This document shows positions 6,409 to 13,807 of a stretch of DNA of 13,844 nucleotides, in pieces; the first letter of the stretch is position 1; every line of letters begins with the position of its first letter. The notes below the pieces were generated by a model that saw nothing but the letters and a program-made list of their open reading frames with translations, had not been told where the DNA came from and searched no databases. Both the position numbers and the translations under genes were made by a program. The stretch comes from CAZIHO01 sp964538875 (GTDB taxonomy: Bacteria; Pseudomonadota; Gammaproteobacteria; Chromatiales; Chromatiaceae), in assembly GCA_964538875.1 (NCBI GenBank), contig CAZIHO010000095.1, forward strand, positions 1-13,844, written 5' to 3'.

Positions 6409-6984
6409 CTATTGTTCGCCAGCGTAGAACTGGGCCAGATCCCGCAAATCCTCGTCCGACAAGCCCCGCACCCGGCTGCCCATGCGTCTGGGATGGCACT
6501 CGGATCCCTTGGCCCGGCAGTCTTCCAGATACAGTTGCAGGAACGCCGGCCACTGTCCCGCCAGGCGCGGCGCGTCCTTGAGCTGGCCCCGGCCCCCGTC
6601 CGGGTGACAGGTGGCGCATAGGTCCTCATGGAGCAACCGGCCCTTGGCCGCCTGTTGGGGGTCCGCCTGGACCAGCGCCGGGACCCAGGGCTGGGCGGCG
6701 TAAAACTCCGCCAGGGCCTGGAGCTGGGCCTTGGAATAGCCCTTGGCCAGGCGTCCCATGAGGGTGGCGTCCCGGTTATCGCCCAGATATTCCAGCAGGG
6801 CGGTTTCCAGATAGTGGCGGTTGAGGCCGGCGATGCTGGGCATCAGGTCCCCGGCGCTAACGCCGTTGACGCCGTGGCAAGGGGCGCAGGTTTGGGCCAG
6901 GGCCAGGAACTCAGCGGCTCCGGCCGGTCCGGTCAGGAGCAGCGACAATATCCAGGCACGATGGGGCAGGCGGTGTCGGTACAT
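6409..6984 (-). CDS. Periplasmic diheme cytochrome c, flavocytochrome c (FccA) cytochrome-subunit-like
   Basis: This 191-residue exported protein has a Sec signal (MYRHRLPHR, hydrophobic 10-19, cleavage expected near AGA|AE at 23/24). It has two class I heme c sites, CAPCH (33-37) and CATCH (123-127). The text between them (GVSAGDLMPSIAG, LMGRLAKGYS with M76 as likely axial ligand, then LAGQWPAFLQLYLED) closely follows the cytochrome subunit of flavocytochrome c sulfide dehydrogenase. M168 is the likely second axial ligand. Two extra cysteines (C156, C163) lie just before it. No fccB-like flavoprotein is visible, so its electron donor is unknown; it may serve as a general periplasmic electron carrier or replace FccA in a complex encoded elsewhere. 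The ATG at 6984 gives a proper signal peptide. The longer frame up to 7053 does not. Confidence 0.85.
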   Translation of the reverse strand: MYRHRLPHRAWILSLLLTGPAGAAEFLALAQTCAPCHGVNGVSAGDLMPSIAGLNRHYLETALLEYLGDNRDATLMGRLAKGYSKAQLQALAEFYAAQPWVPALVQADPQQAAKGRLLHEDLCATCHPDGGRGQLKDAPRLAGQWPAFLQLYLEDCRAKGSECHPRRMGSRVRGLSDEDLRDLAQFYAGEQ

Positions 6985-7209
6985 CGGGAGAGCCTCTGGG
7001 CAGGGGCGTCGGCCGGGGAACCGCAGGGAATTTCTCCCCCCGGCCCCGCGCAATGATCTTCATTATAGCTGGGCGCTTTGCCAGGCCCGCCGGGACGCGG
7101 GAACACCCAGGGACATCAAGGGAAGCGCCGAAAAATCCGCCGCCCGCCCCATGGCCGGCGGGAACATTGCTTATGCTTCCAGGAGCAGGGTTTTTTGGGG
7201 AGCGCCACG
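6985..7209. promoter_or_regulatory. Divergent region between the cytochrome gene and glgP
   Basis: This 225-bp non-coding stretch should hold both promoters. On the minus strand a perfect TATAAT lies at 7067-7062, giving a predicted cytochrome-gene leader of about 70 nt; its -35 is poor. On the plus strand the only candidate -10 near glgP is TATGCT (about 7172-7177), again with a weak -35. A G-rich GGGGAGCG at about 7197-7204 is the glgP ribosome site. I see no gene here. Confidence 0.4.
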
Positions 7210-9678
7210 ATGGAACAGGACATCATTCCAGTGCCCTTGGGTCTGGACGAACCGGCGCTGCGGGGTTCCCTGCTGCAACATCTCACCTACTCGGTGGGTA
7301 AGACCGCTGGCACCGCCACCGACCGGGATTGGTACCAGGCTCTGGCCCTGACGGTGCGGGACCGGCTGGTGGAACGGCTGATTCGCACCTTGCATCAGTA
7401 TTACCAGGACCGGACCAAGCGGGTCTATTACCTGTCCATGGAATATCTGCTCGGCCGGGGCCTGGGCAATGCCCTGGCCTGTCTGGGCATCGATGAGGAA
7501 ACCCGGCGGGTGCTGACCGGCCTGAATCTGGACTATGAGCGGCTGCGCGCCCTGGAAGACGATGCCGGGCTCGGCAACGGCGGCTTGGGGCGGCTGGCCG
7601 CCTGTCTGTTGGATTCCATGGCTACCCTGGGCCTGGCCGGCTATGGCTACGGGATCCGCTACGAATACGGCATGTTCTCTCAGCGCATCGAGGACGGTCA
7701 TCAGGTGGAGCAGCCGGAAAACTGGCTGCGCTACGGCAATCCCTGGGAACTGGCCCGCACCGAGGTGCTGTTTCCGGTGCGCTTCGGCGGCCAGGTGGAC
7801 ATGGAACAAGACGCCGCCGGCCGGCTGCGCTTCCACTGGAACGAGGCGGAACTGGTGATGGCCATGGCCTACGATTTGCCGGTCCCCGGCTATCGCAACC
7901 AGCGGGTCAACAATCTGCGTCTCTGGTCCGCCAAGTCCAGCCGCGACCTGGACTTGCAGCGCTTCAACGCCGGCGACTATGCCCAGGCCCTGGAAACCAA
8001 GACTGCGTCGGAAAATCTGTCCAGGGTGCTCTACCCCAATGACGCCACCGCCCTGGGCCGGGAACTGCGCCTGCGCCAGGAATATTTCTTTGTCAGCGCG
8101 TCCCTGCAAGACATTCTGCGCCGCCATCTGACCCAGTCCAGCGGCTTGCTGGACCTGCCGGAGCGGGTGGCCCTGCAACTGAACGACACCCATCCGGCCC
8201 TGGCGGTGGCCGAATTGATGCGGCTGCTGCTGGATGAACATCTGCTGGACTGGGAACGGGCCTGGGACATCACCCAGCGCACCTGCTCCTACACCAATCA
8301 CACCCTCATGCCCGAGGCCATGGAAGTCTGGTCGGTGGCCATGCTCGGGCGCCTGTTACCCCGCCATTTGCAAATCATTTTCGAGATCAACCGTCGCTTC
8401 CTCAAGCTGGTGGAAAAGCGCTATCCCGGTGATTTCGACCGGCTGCGGCGCCTGTCCCTGGTGGCGGACGAGGGGGAACGCTGGGTCCGTATGGCCTACT
8501 TGGCGGTGGTCGGCAGCCACCGGGTCAATGGGGTGTCGGAACTCCACACCCGTCTGCTGCGGGAAACCCTGTTCCGGGATTTTCATGAGTTGTGGCCGGA
8601 ACGTTTCGTCAACATCACCAACGGCATCACCCCCCGGCGCTGGCTAGACCAGGCCAATCCGGCCCTGAGCCGGCTGATCGGCGCGCAGATCGGCCCGGAC
8701 TGGATCACCGACCTGGACCAATTGCGGCGCTTGGAGCCCCTAGCCGGGGACCCGGATTTCCAGGCCCAGTTTCGCCAGGTCAAGCGCACTAACCAGGACT
8801 GGCTGGGGCAGGTGGTGCGCTGGCGCACCGGCATCCGGCTGCTGCCCGGCGCCCTGTTCGACGTGCAGGCCAAGCGCATCCATGAATACAAGCGCCAACT
8901 CCTGTGTCTGCTGTACGCCATCGTCCGCTACAACCGGCTGCGCCGGGGCGAGTTGGCCAACCCGGTGCCCCGCAATCTGATCTTCGCCGGCAAGGCGGCC
9001 CCCGGTTACGACCTGGCCAAGCGCATCATCAAGCTCATCAACGACGTGGCGGCGCGCATCAACGGCGATCCGGCGGTGGCCACCAGCCTGCGCCTAGCGT
9101 TCGTGCCCAATTACGATCTCAGCACCGCCGCCATCCTGGTGCCGGCGGCGGATCTCTCCGAGCAAATCTCCACTGCCGGCACCGAAGCCTCCGGCACCGG
9201 CAACATGAAAATGGCCCTCAATGGCGCCCTCACCATCGGCACCCTGGACGGCGCCAACATCGAGCTATGCCGGGCGGTGGGCCCGGAAAATTTCTTCCCG
9301 TTCGGCCTCGGTGTCCAGGAAGTTCAACAACGCCGGCGCCGCAACCAACGGCCCCAGACGGATCTGGACGCCCTTCCCGAGCTGGCGGAAGCCCTGGAAC
9401 AAATTGGCGCCGGCTACTTTTCCGCTGGCGACCCCAGCCGCCACCGCCCGGTGGTGGACCGGCTGCTGTATGAGGATCCCTACCTGGTGCTGGCGGACTT
9501 CGGGGACTATCAGCGGGCGCAGGGCGCGGTGGACGACCTGTACCTAAACCCGGCGGAATGGACCCGCCGCGCCATCCTCAACCTGGCCCGCATGGGATCC
9601 TTCTCCAGCGACCGCACGGTGCGGGACTATGCCCGGGAAGTCTGGGGCCTGACCCAAATCCCTGCCGCCGGGGGCTGA
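7210..9678 (+). CDS. glgP: Glycogen/starch (alpha-glucan) phosphorylase
   Basis: This enzyme releases glucose-1-phosphate from alpha-1,4-glucans using pyridoxal phosphate. At 822 residues it is full length for the bacterial GT35 family. Diagnostic blocks appear in order: YYLSMEYLLGRGL; EDDAGLGNGGLGRLAACLLD (from residue 116); YEYGMFSQ; QPENWLRYGNPWE; LQLNDTHPALAVAEL; YTNHTLMPEAMEVW; NGITPRRWL; HEYKRQLL; and the PLP site EASGTGNMKMALNGALTIG, in which K667 should form the Schiff base. The ATG at 7210 follows a G-rich ribosome site and gives the usual short N-terminus. The open frame upstream to 7078 encodes Arg/Pro-rich text unlike the family. The gene stands alone: no glgA, glgB or glgC is nearby, so glycogen metabolism genes must lie elsewhere. 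A GC-rich hairpin follows the stop. Confidence 0.97.
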   Translation: MEQDIIPVPLGLDEPALRGSLLQHLTYSVGKTAGTATDRDWYQALALTVRDRLVERLIRTLHQYYQDRTKRVYYLSMEYLLGRGLGNALACLGIDEETRRVLTGLNLDYERLRALEDDAGLGNGGLGRLAACLLDSMATLGLAGYGYGIRYEYGMFSQRIEDGHQVEQPENWLRYGNPWELARTEVLFPVRFGGQVDMEQDAAGRLRFHWNEAELVMAMAYDLPVPGYRNQRVNNLRLWSAKSSRDLDLQRFNAGDYAQALETKTASENLSRVLYPNDATALGRELRLRQEYFFVSASLQDILRRHLTQSSGLLDLPERVALQLNDTHPALAVAELMRLLLDEHLLDWERAWDITQRTCSYTNHTLMPEAMEVWSVAMLGRLLPRHLQIIFEINRRFLKLVEKRYPGDFDRLRRLSLVADEGERWVRMAYLAVVGSHRVNGVSELHTRLLRETLFRDFHELWPERFVNITNGITPRRWLDQANPALSRLIGAQIGPDWITDLDQLRRLEPLAGDPDFQAQFRQVKRTNQDWLGQVVRWRTGIRLLPGALFDVQAKRIHEYKRQLLCLLYAIVRYNRLRRGELANPVPRNLIFAGKAAPGYDLAKRIIKLINDVAARINGDPAVATSLRLAFVPNYDLSTAAILVPAADLSEQISTAGTEASGTGNMKMALNGALTIGTLDGANIELCRAVGPENFFPFGLGVQEVQQRRRRNQRPQTDLDALPELAEALEQIGAGYFSAGDPSRHRPVVDRLLYEDPYLVLADFGDYQRAQGAVDDLYLNPAEWTRRAILNLARMGSFSSDRTVRDYAREVWGLTQIPAAGG

Positions 9679-9701
9679 CGGCCACTCCAGGGCAGTCCGC
9701 T

Positions 9702-9729
9702 CCCCCGGCTGCCCCGCCCTGGCCGGGGG
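9702..9729 (+). other. GC-rich hairpin downstream of glgP
   Basis: CCCCCGGC (9702-9709) and GCCGGGGG (9722-9729) form a perfect 8-bp stem with a 12-nt loop, 23 nt after the glgP stop. No T-tract follows, so it is not a standard intrinsic terminator. It could protect the 3' end of the glgP mRNA or mark a rho-assisted end. Confidence 0.35.
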
Positions 9730-9755
9730 GCAACGGCGCAAATTCCCCAAGCCGG

Positions 9756-9763
9756 TATAAAAT
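9756..9763 (+). promoter_or_regulatory. Candidate -10 element for the small membrane-protein gene
   Basis: TATAAAAT at 9756-9763, followed by CCGCG, lies about 50 bp before the GTG start. It resembles the tupB box TATAATCCGC at the other end of the window. No good -35 hexamer is seen 16-18 bp upstream. It would start transcription near 9770 and give a leader of about 40 nt. Confidence 0.35.
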
Positions 9764-9811
9764 CCGCGCCTCCCGTCCCTCACCGAGTCCGCCGCCATTA
9801 ACCGCTCCCCC

Positions 9812-10153
9812 GTGGTCCGTTGGTTGAACGTCCTGCTGCGTGCCCTGCATTTGATGGCGGTCATCGCCCTGGGGGCAGTCCTGTTGGGTGCGCCCCTGGC
9901 GGGCGGGCGGCTGGCGCTGGCGGTGCTGGCGAGCGGCGCCGCTCTCATGGCCCTGGACCTTGGCGTCCGGCCGGCCCGGTTCTGGGAATGGTCTAGCGCG
10001 GCGGTGCTGGTGAAGTTGCTGTTGGTGGGCTGGATGGCGCTGGACGAGGCGCCGCGTCTCCTACTGTTCTGGGTCCTGGTGGCCTGGTCGGTGGTGTTCG
10101 CCCACGCACCCGCCAGCGTCCGGCACCGGCGCTGGCGGGGTGCGGATTCCTAG
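9812..10153 (+). CDS. Small polytopic inner-membrane protein, function unknown
   Basis: This 113-residue, strongly hydrophobic protein has about four predicted membrane segments (roughly 8-27, 33-50, 62-78 and 82-98) and a positively charged tail (VRHRRWRG, 103-110) that should sit in the cytoplasm. The third and fourth segments are separated by an acidic turn (ALDEAPR, 76-82). I do not recognise a named family; the ending AHAPASVRHRR recalls small uncharacterised membrane proteins of gammaproteobacteria. Start choice is uncertain. GTG at 9812 is used here, but no Shine-Dalgarno is visible, and an ATT at 9797 would give a plausible INRSP extension. The codon use and the continuous hydrophobic pattern support a real gene. 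It converges with moeA, leaving 9 bp between the stop codons. Confidence 0.65.
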   Translation: MVRWLNVLLRALHLMAVIALGAVLLGAPLAGGRLALAVLASGAALMALDLGVRPARFWEWSSAAVLVKLLLVGWMALDEAPRLLLFWVLVAWSVVFAHAPASVRHRRWRGADS

Positions 10154-10162
10154 GGCGGTGCC

Positions 10163-11386
10163 TCAAATCACCCCGGCGAAGGGCTGCACTTCCACCCAGT
10201 CTCCGGCGGCGACGCTGCCCGCCTGCTCCGGCAGCACGATGAAGCAATTGGCCTCCGCCATGGAACGCAGCACGCCGGAACCCTGGTTGCCGGATAGGCG
10301 TACCCGCCAGGCTCCCTGCTCCTGAAACAGCAGGCCGCGCGGGAATTCCCGGCGGCCGGGCAGCTTGCGGATGGCCTGGGCGGCCACCACCGGAAAGCTG
10401 GGCCGGGGGGGCAGGGGATCGACGCCCTGGAGTTTGATGAGGGCGTCTTGCACGATCTGATGGAAGTTCACCAGCACCGCCACCGGATTGCCGGGCAGGC
10501 CAAACAGCCAGGTGCCACCCAGGCGTCCGAAGGCCATGGGCCGGCCGGGCTTGATGTCCAGTTTCCAGAAGCGCACCTCCCCGAGACGGTCCATGATGTC
10601 CTTTACATAGTCCGCCTCGCCCACCGACACGCCGCCGGTGGTGAGGATGGCGTCCGCCTGGCGGGCCGCCTCGCTGAACGCCTGCTCCAGGCTGGCGGGG
10701 TCATCCCGCACCACGCCCATATCCAGGGGTTCCAGGCCCAGGCGGGTGAGGGCGCCGTACAGGGTATGGCGATTGCTGTCATAGACCTCGCCCGGCGCCA
10801 GGGGCCGGCCCAGGGATGCCAACTCGTCGCCGGTGGAAAAGAACGCGACCCGGGGCCGCCGCCGCACCGTCACCTCGGCAATGCCCAGGGATGCGATCAG
10901 CCCCAGTTGGGCAGCGCCGATCCGGGTGCCGGCGGCCAGGGCCGGGCGGCCGGCGGCCAGGTCCTCACCGGCGCGGCGCACATGTTGTCCGGCGCGGCGC
11001 ACCGGGGGCAAGATGACCTGCTCGCCATCTTCCTGGGCGTCCTCCCTGGGGATCACCGAGTCCGCGCCCCTGGGCAGCACCGCGCCGGTCATGATGCGTA
11101 CCGCCTGACCCGGCCCCACCAGGCCGGAAAAGGCGCCGCCGGCGTAGGCGGTGCCCACCAGCGTGAGGCGGCCGCCGCTGTCCAGATCCGCCGCCCGGAC
11201 TGCGAAGCCGTCCATGGCGGAGTTATCGTGGGCCGGCACGTCGAAGGGCGCCACGATGTCCCGGTACAACACCCGCTCCAGGGCGTCCCGGATCGAAAGG
11301 GTTTCCCAGCCGTCCACCGGCTGGATGGCGGCCAGCAGCAGGTCGCGGGCCTGGTCAACGCTCAAGGCGCCGGTGGGAATACTCAT
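10163..11386 (-). CDS. moeA: Molybdopterin molybdenumtransferase MoeA
   Basis: MoeA inserts molybdate (or tungstate) into adenylylated molybdopterin in the last step of Moco/Wco synthesis, in the cytoplasm. The 407 residues match the usual length. Landmarks are PAHDNSAMDGFAV (51-63), VRIMTGAVLPRGADSVI (96-112), the MogA-like domain with AFFSTGDELA (181-190), YDSNRHTL (202-209), LTTGGVSVGEADYVKD (248-263), and KPGRPMAFG (279-287) with LFGLPGNPVAVLVNF (294-308). The C-terminal beta-barrel domain (about 325-407) is complete. The ATG at 11386 has a good AGGAG ribosome site. It starts 13 bp after the tupA stop and is therefore the last gene of the tupBCA unit, which supports delivery of imported metal oxyanion to this enzyme. 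Confidence 0.97.
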   Translation of the reverse strand: MSIPTGALSVDQARDLLLAAIQPVDGWETLSIRDALERVLYRDIVAPFDVPAHDNSAMDGFAVRAADLDSGGRLTLVGTAYAGGAFSGLVGPGQAVRIMTGAVLPRGADSVIPREDAQEDGEQVILPPVRRAGQHVRRAGEDLAAGRPALAAGTRIGAAQLGLIASLGIAEVTVRRRPRVAFFSTGDELASLGRPLAPGEVYDSNRHTLYGALTRLGLEPLDMGVVRDDPASLEQAFSEAARQADAILTTGGVSVGEADYVKDIMDRLGEVRFWKLDIKPGRPMAFGRLGGTWLFGLPGNPVAVLVNFHQIVQDALIKLQGVDPLPPRPSFPVVAAQAIRKLPGRREFPRGLLFQEQGAWRVRLSGNQGSGVLRSMAEANCFIVLPEQAGSVAAGDWVEVQPFAGVI

Positions 11387-11399
11387 GCAAAACTCCTGA

Positions 11400-12209
11400 T
11401 TAGCGCTGGGCGTTGGGGAAAAATAATGGCTCGCCTTCGATTTTGTAGCTGGCGATGGCGGCCTGGCCCTCGGCGCTGGTGATCCAATCGATGAACTTCA
11501 GCCCCGCCGCCTTCTTCACCTGGGGATGCCGCTCCGGGTTGACCAGCATGACGCCGTAGGGGTTGAACAGGACCGGATCGCCGGCGAACAGCAGCTCCAG
11601 ATGCTGGCGGTTCTTGAATGCCAGCCAGGTGCCCCGGTCGGACAGGCTGTAGGCATCCATGGCGGCGGCCATGTTGAGGGTCGGACCCATGCCAGCGCCC
11701 GCTTCCTTATAACCGGCTAGGGTCTTGGGATCCACGCCGGCCGCTTGCCAGTGGCGCAGTTCCGCCGCGTGGGTGCCGCTCTTGTCGGAGCGGGACACGA
11801 ACGGGGCGTTGCTCGCAGCCAGGCGCTTAAAGGCTTCAGCGGCAGTCTTGGCGGTGTGAATCTGGGCCGGGTCGGTCTTGGGACCCACCAGCACGAAGTC
11901 GTTGTACATCAGTTCCCGCCGTTCGATGCCCCAGCCCTCGGCGACAAACTTGTCCTCCGCCGGCCGGTCATGGACCAGCACCACATCCGCGTCGCCCCGG
12001 CGGGCGGTGTCCAGGGCCTGGCCGGTGCCCAGCGCCACCACCTTGACCTCGATACCGCTGACGGCGGTGAACTTGGGCAGGATATGCCCGAATAGACCGG
12101 ATTGCTGGGTGGAGGTGGTGGAAGCCAGCACGATGTCTTCCGCCTGGACGGTGGCACTGAGCACCAGGGCGGCGGCGCCTAGGATTAGGGATCGAATGAG
12201 ATTCGCCAT
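11400..12209 (-). CDS. tupA: Tungstate ABC transporter substrate-binding protein
   Basis: This 269-residue exported binding protein has a Sec signal (hydrophobic 7-20, cleavage near VQA|ED at 23/24). The mature start shows the TupA hallmark STTSTQQSGL (30-39), an oxyanion-binding segment rather than the pattern of ModA. DADVVLVHDRPAEDKFVAEG (73-92) and MYNDFVLVGP (101-110) are also strongly TupA-like. TupA proteins bind tungstate with very high affinity and selectivity in the periplasm; affinity for molybdate cannot be read from sequence. The ATG at 12209 has a clean AAGGAG ribosome site, which lies inside the 3' end of tupC. The two genes overlap by 25 bp, so translation is probably coupled. 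Confidence 0.93.
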   Translation of the reverse strand: MANLIRSLILGAAALVLSATVQAEDIVLASTTSTQQSGLFGHILPKFTAVSGIEVKVVALGTGQALDTARRGDADVVLVHDRPAEDKFVAEGWGIERRELMYNDFVLVGPKTDPAQIHTAKTAAEAFKRLAASNAPFVSRSDKSGTHAAELRHWQAAGVDPKTLAGYKEAGAGMGPTLNMAAAMDAYSLSDRGTWLAFKNRQHLELLFAGDPVLFNPYGVMLVNPERHPQVKKAAGLKFIDWITSAEGQAAIASYKIEGEPLFFPNAQR

Positions 12210-12904
12210 GGGAGTTCTCCTTGGATGAATAGCCTGGCCTCCGGGGAGCGGGGCCGGGAAAAAAAGCGGGCCGAGGGCGTATGTTCGCGCACCCGGCCCG
12301 CTTCGATAAAGAGAATGTCGTCGGAAATGCGCAACGCCTGGCCCAGGTTGTGGGTGGCCATGAGGATGCGGGCGCCATCGGTGCGGATTTCCCGGATCAG
12401 GGCTTCCACCGCCTCGGTGGCGGTGGGGTCTAGGGCGGCGGTGGGCTCGTCCAGCAGCAGCAGCCGGGGACGCACCGCCCAGGCCCGGGCCAGGGCCAGC
12501 CGCTGCCGCTCGCCGCCGGACAGATGGCGGGCGCTGTCCCGGGCCCGGTGGGCCAGGCCGACCCGTTCCAGCAACTCCGCCACCCGGCGCCGGGTCGCGG
12601 TCCGGCCGAGGCCCAGGGGCTTGAGGCCCAGGGCCGCGTTGTCCGCCACCGACGCCCGCAGCAGCATGGGATGCTGGAATACCATGGCGATGGGGCCGCC
12701 GGGGCGCTCCTGGCCATTCCAGCGGATGCGCCCGCCGTGGGGTTGTTCCAGCCCGCCCAACATGCGCAACAGCAGGCTCTTGCCGGCGCCGTTGGGACCC
12801 AGCAGCACGCTGATGCCGTCCCCGTGCAGGGTTAGGTCGATGTCCACCAGCAATGGCCGCCCGTTGGGCGAGAAGCGCAACCCGTCCAGTTGGATGGGAA
12901 ACAT
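12185..12904 (-). CDS. tupC: Tungstate ABC transporter ATP-binding protein
   Basis: This 239-residue ATPase drives the transporter from the cytoplasmic face. It carries Walker A GPNGAGKS (36-43), a Q-loop at Q77, the ABC signature LSGGERQ (128-134), Walker B LLLLDEP (148-154), the D-loop region and the H-loop histidine H185 (MATHNLGQAL). There is no C-terminal TOBE domain like that of ModC. The ATG at 12904 lies 2 bp after the tupB stop. The same frame stays open far upstream through the antisense-frame text of tupB, but that part shows no family similarity. The assignment as TupC rather than another oxyanion ATPase depends on its tupB and tupA neighbours. Confidence 0.92.
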   Translation of the reverse strand: MFPIQLDGLRFSPNGRPLLVDIDLTLHGDGISVLLGPNGAGKSLLLRMLGGLEQPHGGRIRWNGQERPGGPIAMVFQHPMLLRASVADNAALGLKPLGLGRTATRRRVAELLERVGLAHRARDSARHLSGGERQRLALARAWAVRPRLLLLDEPTAALDPTATEAVEALIREIRTDGARILMATHNLGQALRISDDILFIEAGRVREHTPSARFFSRPRSPEARLFIQGELPWRISFDP

Positions 12905-12906
12905 GC

Positions 12907-13602
12907 TCAGCCGTAGCGGCTCATGGCCCAGACCCGCAACTGATGAGCCAGGGCGTTGAGGGTCAGCACGATGCCGATCAGCACCGTGCCCAGGGCGATG
13001 GACAGGGGCAGGTCCCCCTTGGCGGTTTCCAGGGCGATGGCGGTGGTCATCACCCGGGTGAAACCCTCGATGTTGCCGCCCACGATCATCACCGCCCCCA
13101 CTTCCGAGATGGCCCGGCCCAGGCCCGCCAACACCACCACCGTGAGGGAATAGCGGCAGTCGAACAACAGGGTTTGCACGCTCTGCAAGCGGTTGTAGCC
13201 GAACGCCCGCAGTTCCGGCGCATAGTCCCGCCAGGCGTCTTCCACGATTTGACGGGTCAGGGCGGCGACCAGAGGCGTCACCAGCAGGGTTTGCACGAAG
13301 ATCATGGCGCTGGGGGTAAACAACAGACCCAGGCTTCCCAAGGGACCGGAGCGGGATAGCAGCAGATAGACCATCACCCCCAACACCACCGAGGGCAGGC
13401 CCATCATGGCGTTGAGCACCACGGTGATGGCGCCCCGGCCGGGAAACTGGGAAACCGCGACCCAGGCCCCCAGAGGCAGTCCCAGCAGGCTGCCGGTGAA
13501 CACCGCGCCCAGGCTGACCCGGAGCGACAAGCCGACGATGTCCAACACCTTGGCGTCCAAGGTGCCGAGCAATTGGAAGGCTTCCAGCAAGGTGGCGAAC
13601 AT
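12907..13602 (-). CDS. tupB: Tungstate ABC transporter permease
   Basis: This 231-residue inner-membrane permease has about five hydrophobic spans (roughly 22-48, 56-84, 92-115, 150-175 and 196-220). Its coupling (EAA-type) loop is around GLGRAISEVGAVMIVGGN (160-177), where the TupC ATPase should dock. The opening (LDIVGLSLRVSLGAVFTGSLLGLPLG) fits the ModB/TupB permease family; the neighbours make it TupB. The ATG at 13602 has no Shine-Dalgarno; instead a -10 box lies 7 bp before it, so it is the first gene of the unit and may be read from a leaderless mRNA. Internal TTG or GTG codons near residues 11 and 19 are less likely starts, since they would trim the first helix region. Confidence 0.92.
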   Translation of the reverse strand: MFATLLEAFQLLGTLDAKVLDIVGLSLRVSLGAVFTGSLLGLPLGAWVAVSQFPGRGAITVVLNAMMGLPSVVLGVMVYLLLSRSGPLGSLGLLFTPSAMIFVQTLLVTPLVAALTRQIVEDAWRDYAPELRAFGYNRLQSVQTLLFDCRYSLTVVVLAGLGRAISEVGAVMIVGGNIEGFTRVMTTAIALETAKGDLPLSIALGTVLIGIVLTLNALAHQLRVWAMSRYG

Positions 13603-13609
13603 AGGGCGG

Positions 13610-13615
13610 ATTATA
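13610..13615 (-). promoter_or_regulatory. -10 box of the tupBCA-moeA operon
   Basis: On the minus strand a perfect TATAAT (13615-13610) is followed by 7 nt and then the tupB ATG. The hexamer 17 bp further upstream (CTCAGT) is a poor -35. The expected start of transcription falls at or next to the A of the ATG. The remaining sequence to the right edge, to 13844, shows no convincing gene on either strand. I see no recognisable ModE-type operator or Moco riboswitch there. Confidence 0.5.
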
Positions 13616-13807
13616 GGAGCCGCGCGCTGGGAACTGAGAACTGCGCTTGGGTGGCGCGTCCGGGACCTGCATGGGTGATGGGATTGCCGTGGCGCTTGGC
13701 GGAACCGGTTTCAGGGGACTGGGCAGGGTGTATGAGTCAGCGGGCCGGTGGGCACAGGCGCAGCCTAGCCCAGGGGTTCCGCCGTTCATCGCGGGTGGAT
13801 CAAGCCC

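Noticed and set aside
7078..7209. N-terminal extension of glgP by 44 codons
   Set aside because: The added text is unlike any phosphorylase N-terminus, and the ATG at 7210 has a fitting ribosome site.
7171..8301. Minus-strand open frame of 376 codons opposite glgP
   Set aside because: It is antisense to a conserved phosphorylase and has no recognisable domain.
9702..9729. Intrinsic terminator for glgP
   Set aside because: The stem is perfect but no T-run follows, so it is kept only as a hairpin.
10448..11482. Plus-strand open frame of 344 codons opposite moeA and the end of tupA
   Set aside because: It is antisense to moeA, which is complete with all motifs. The His/Gly/Gln-rich translation is typical of antisense frames in GC-rich DNA.
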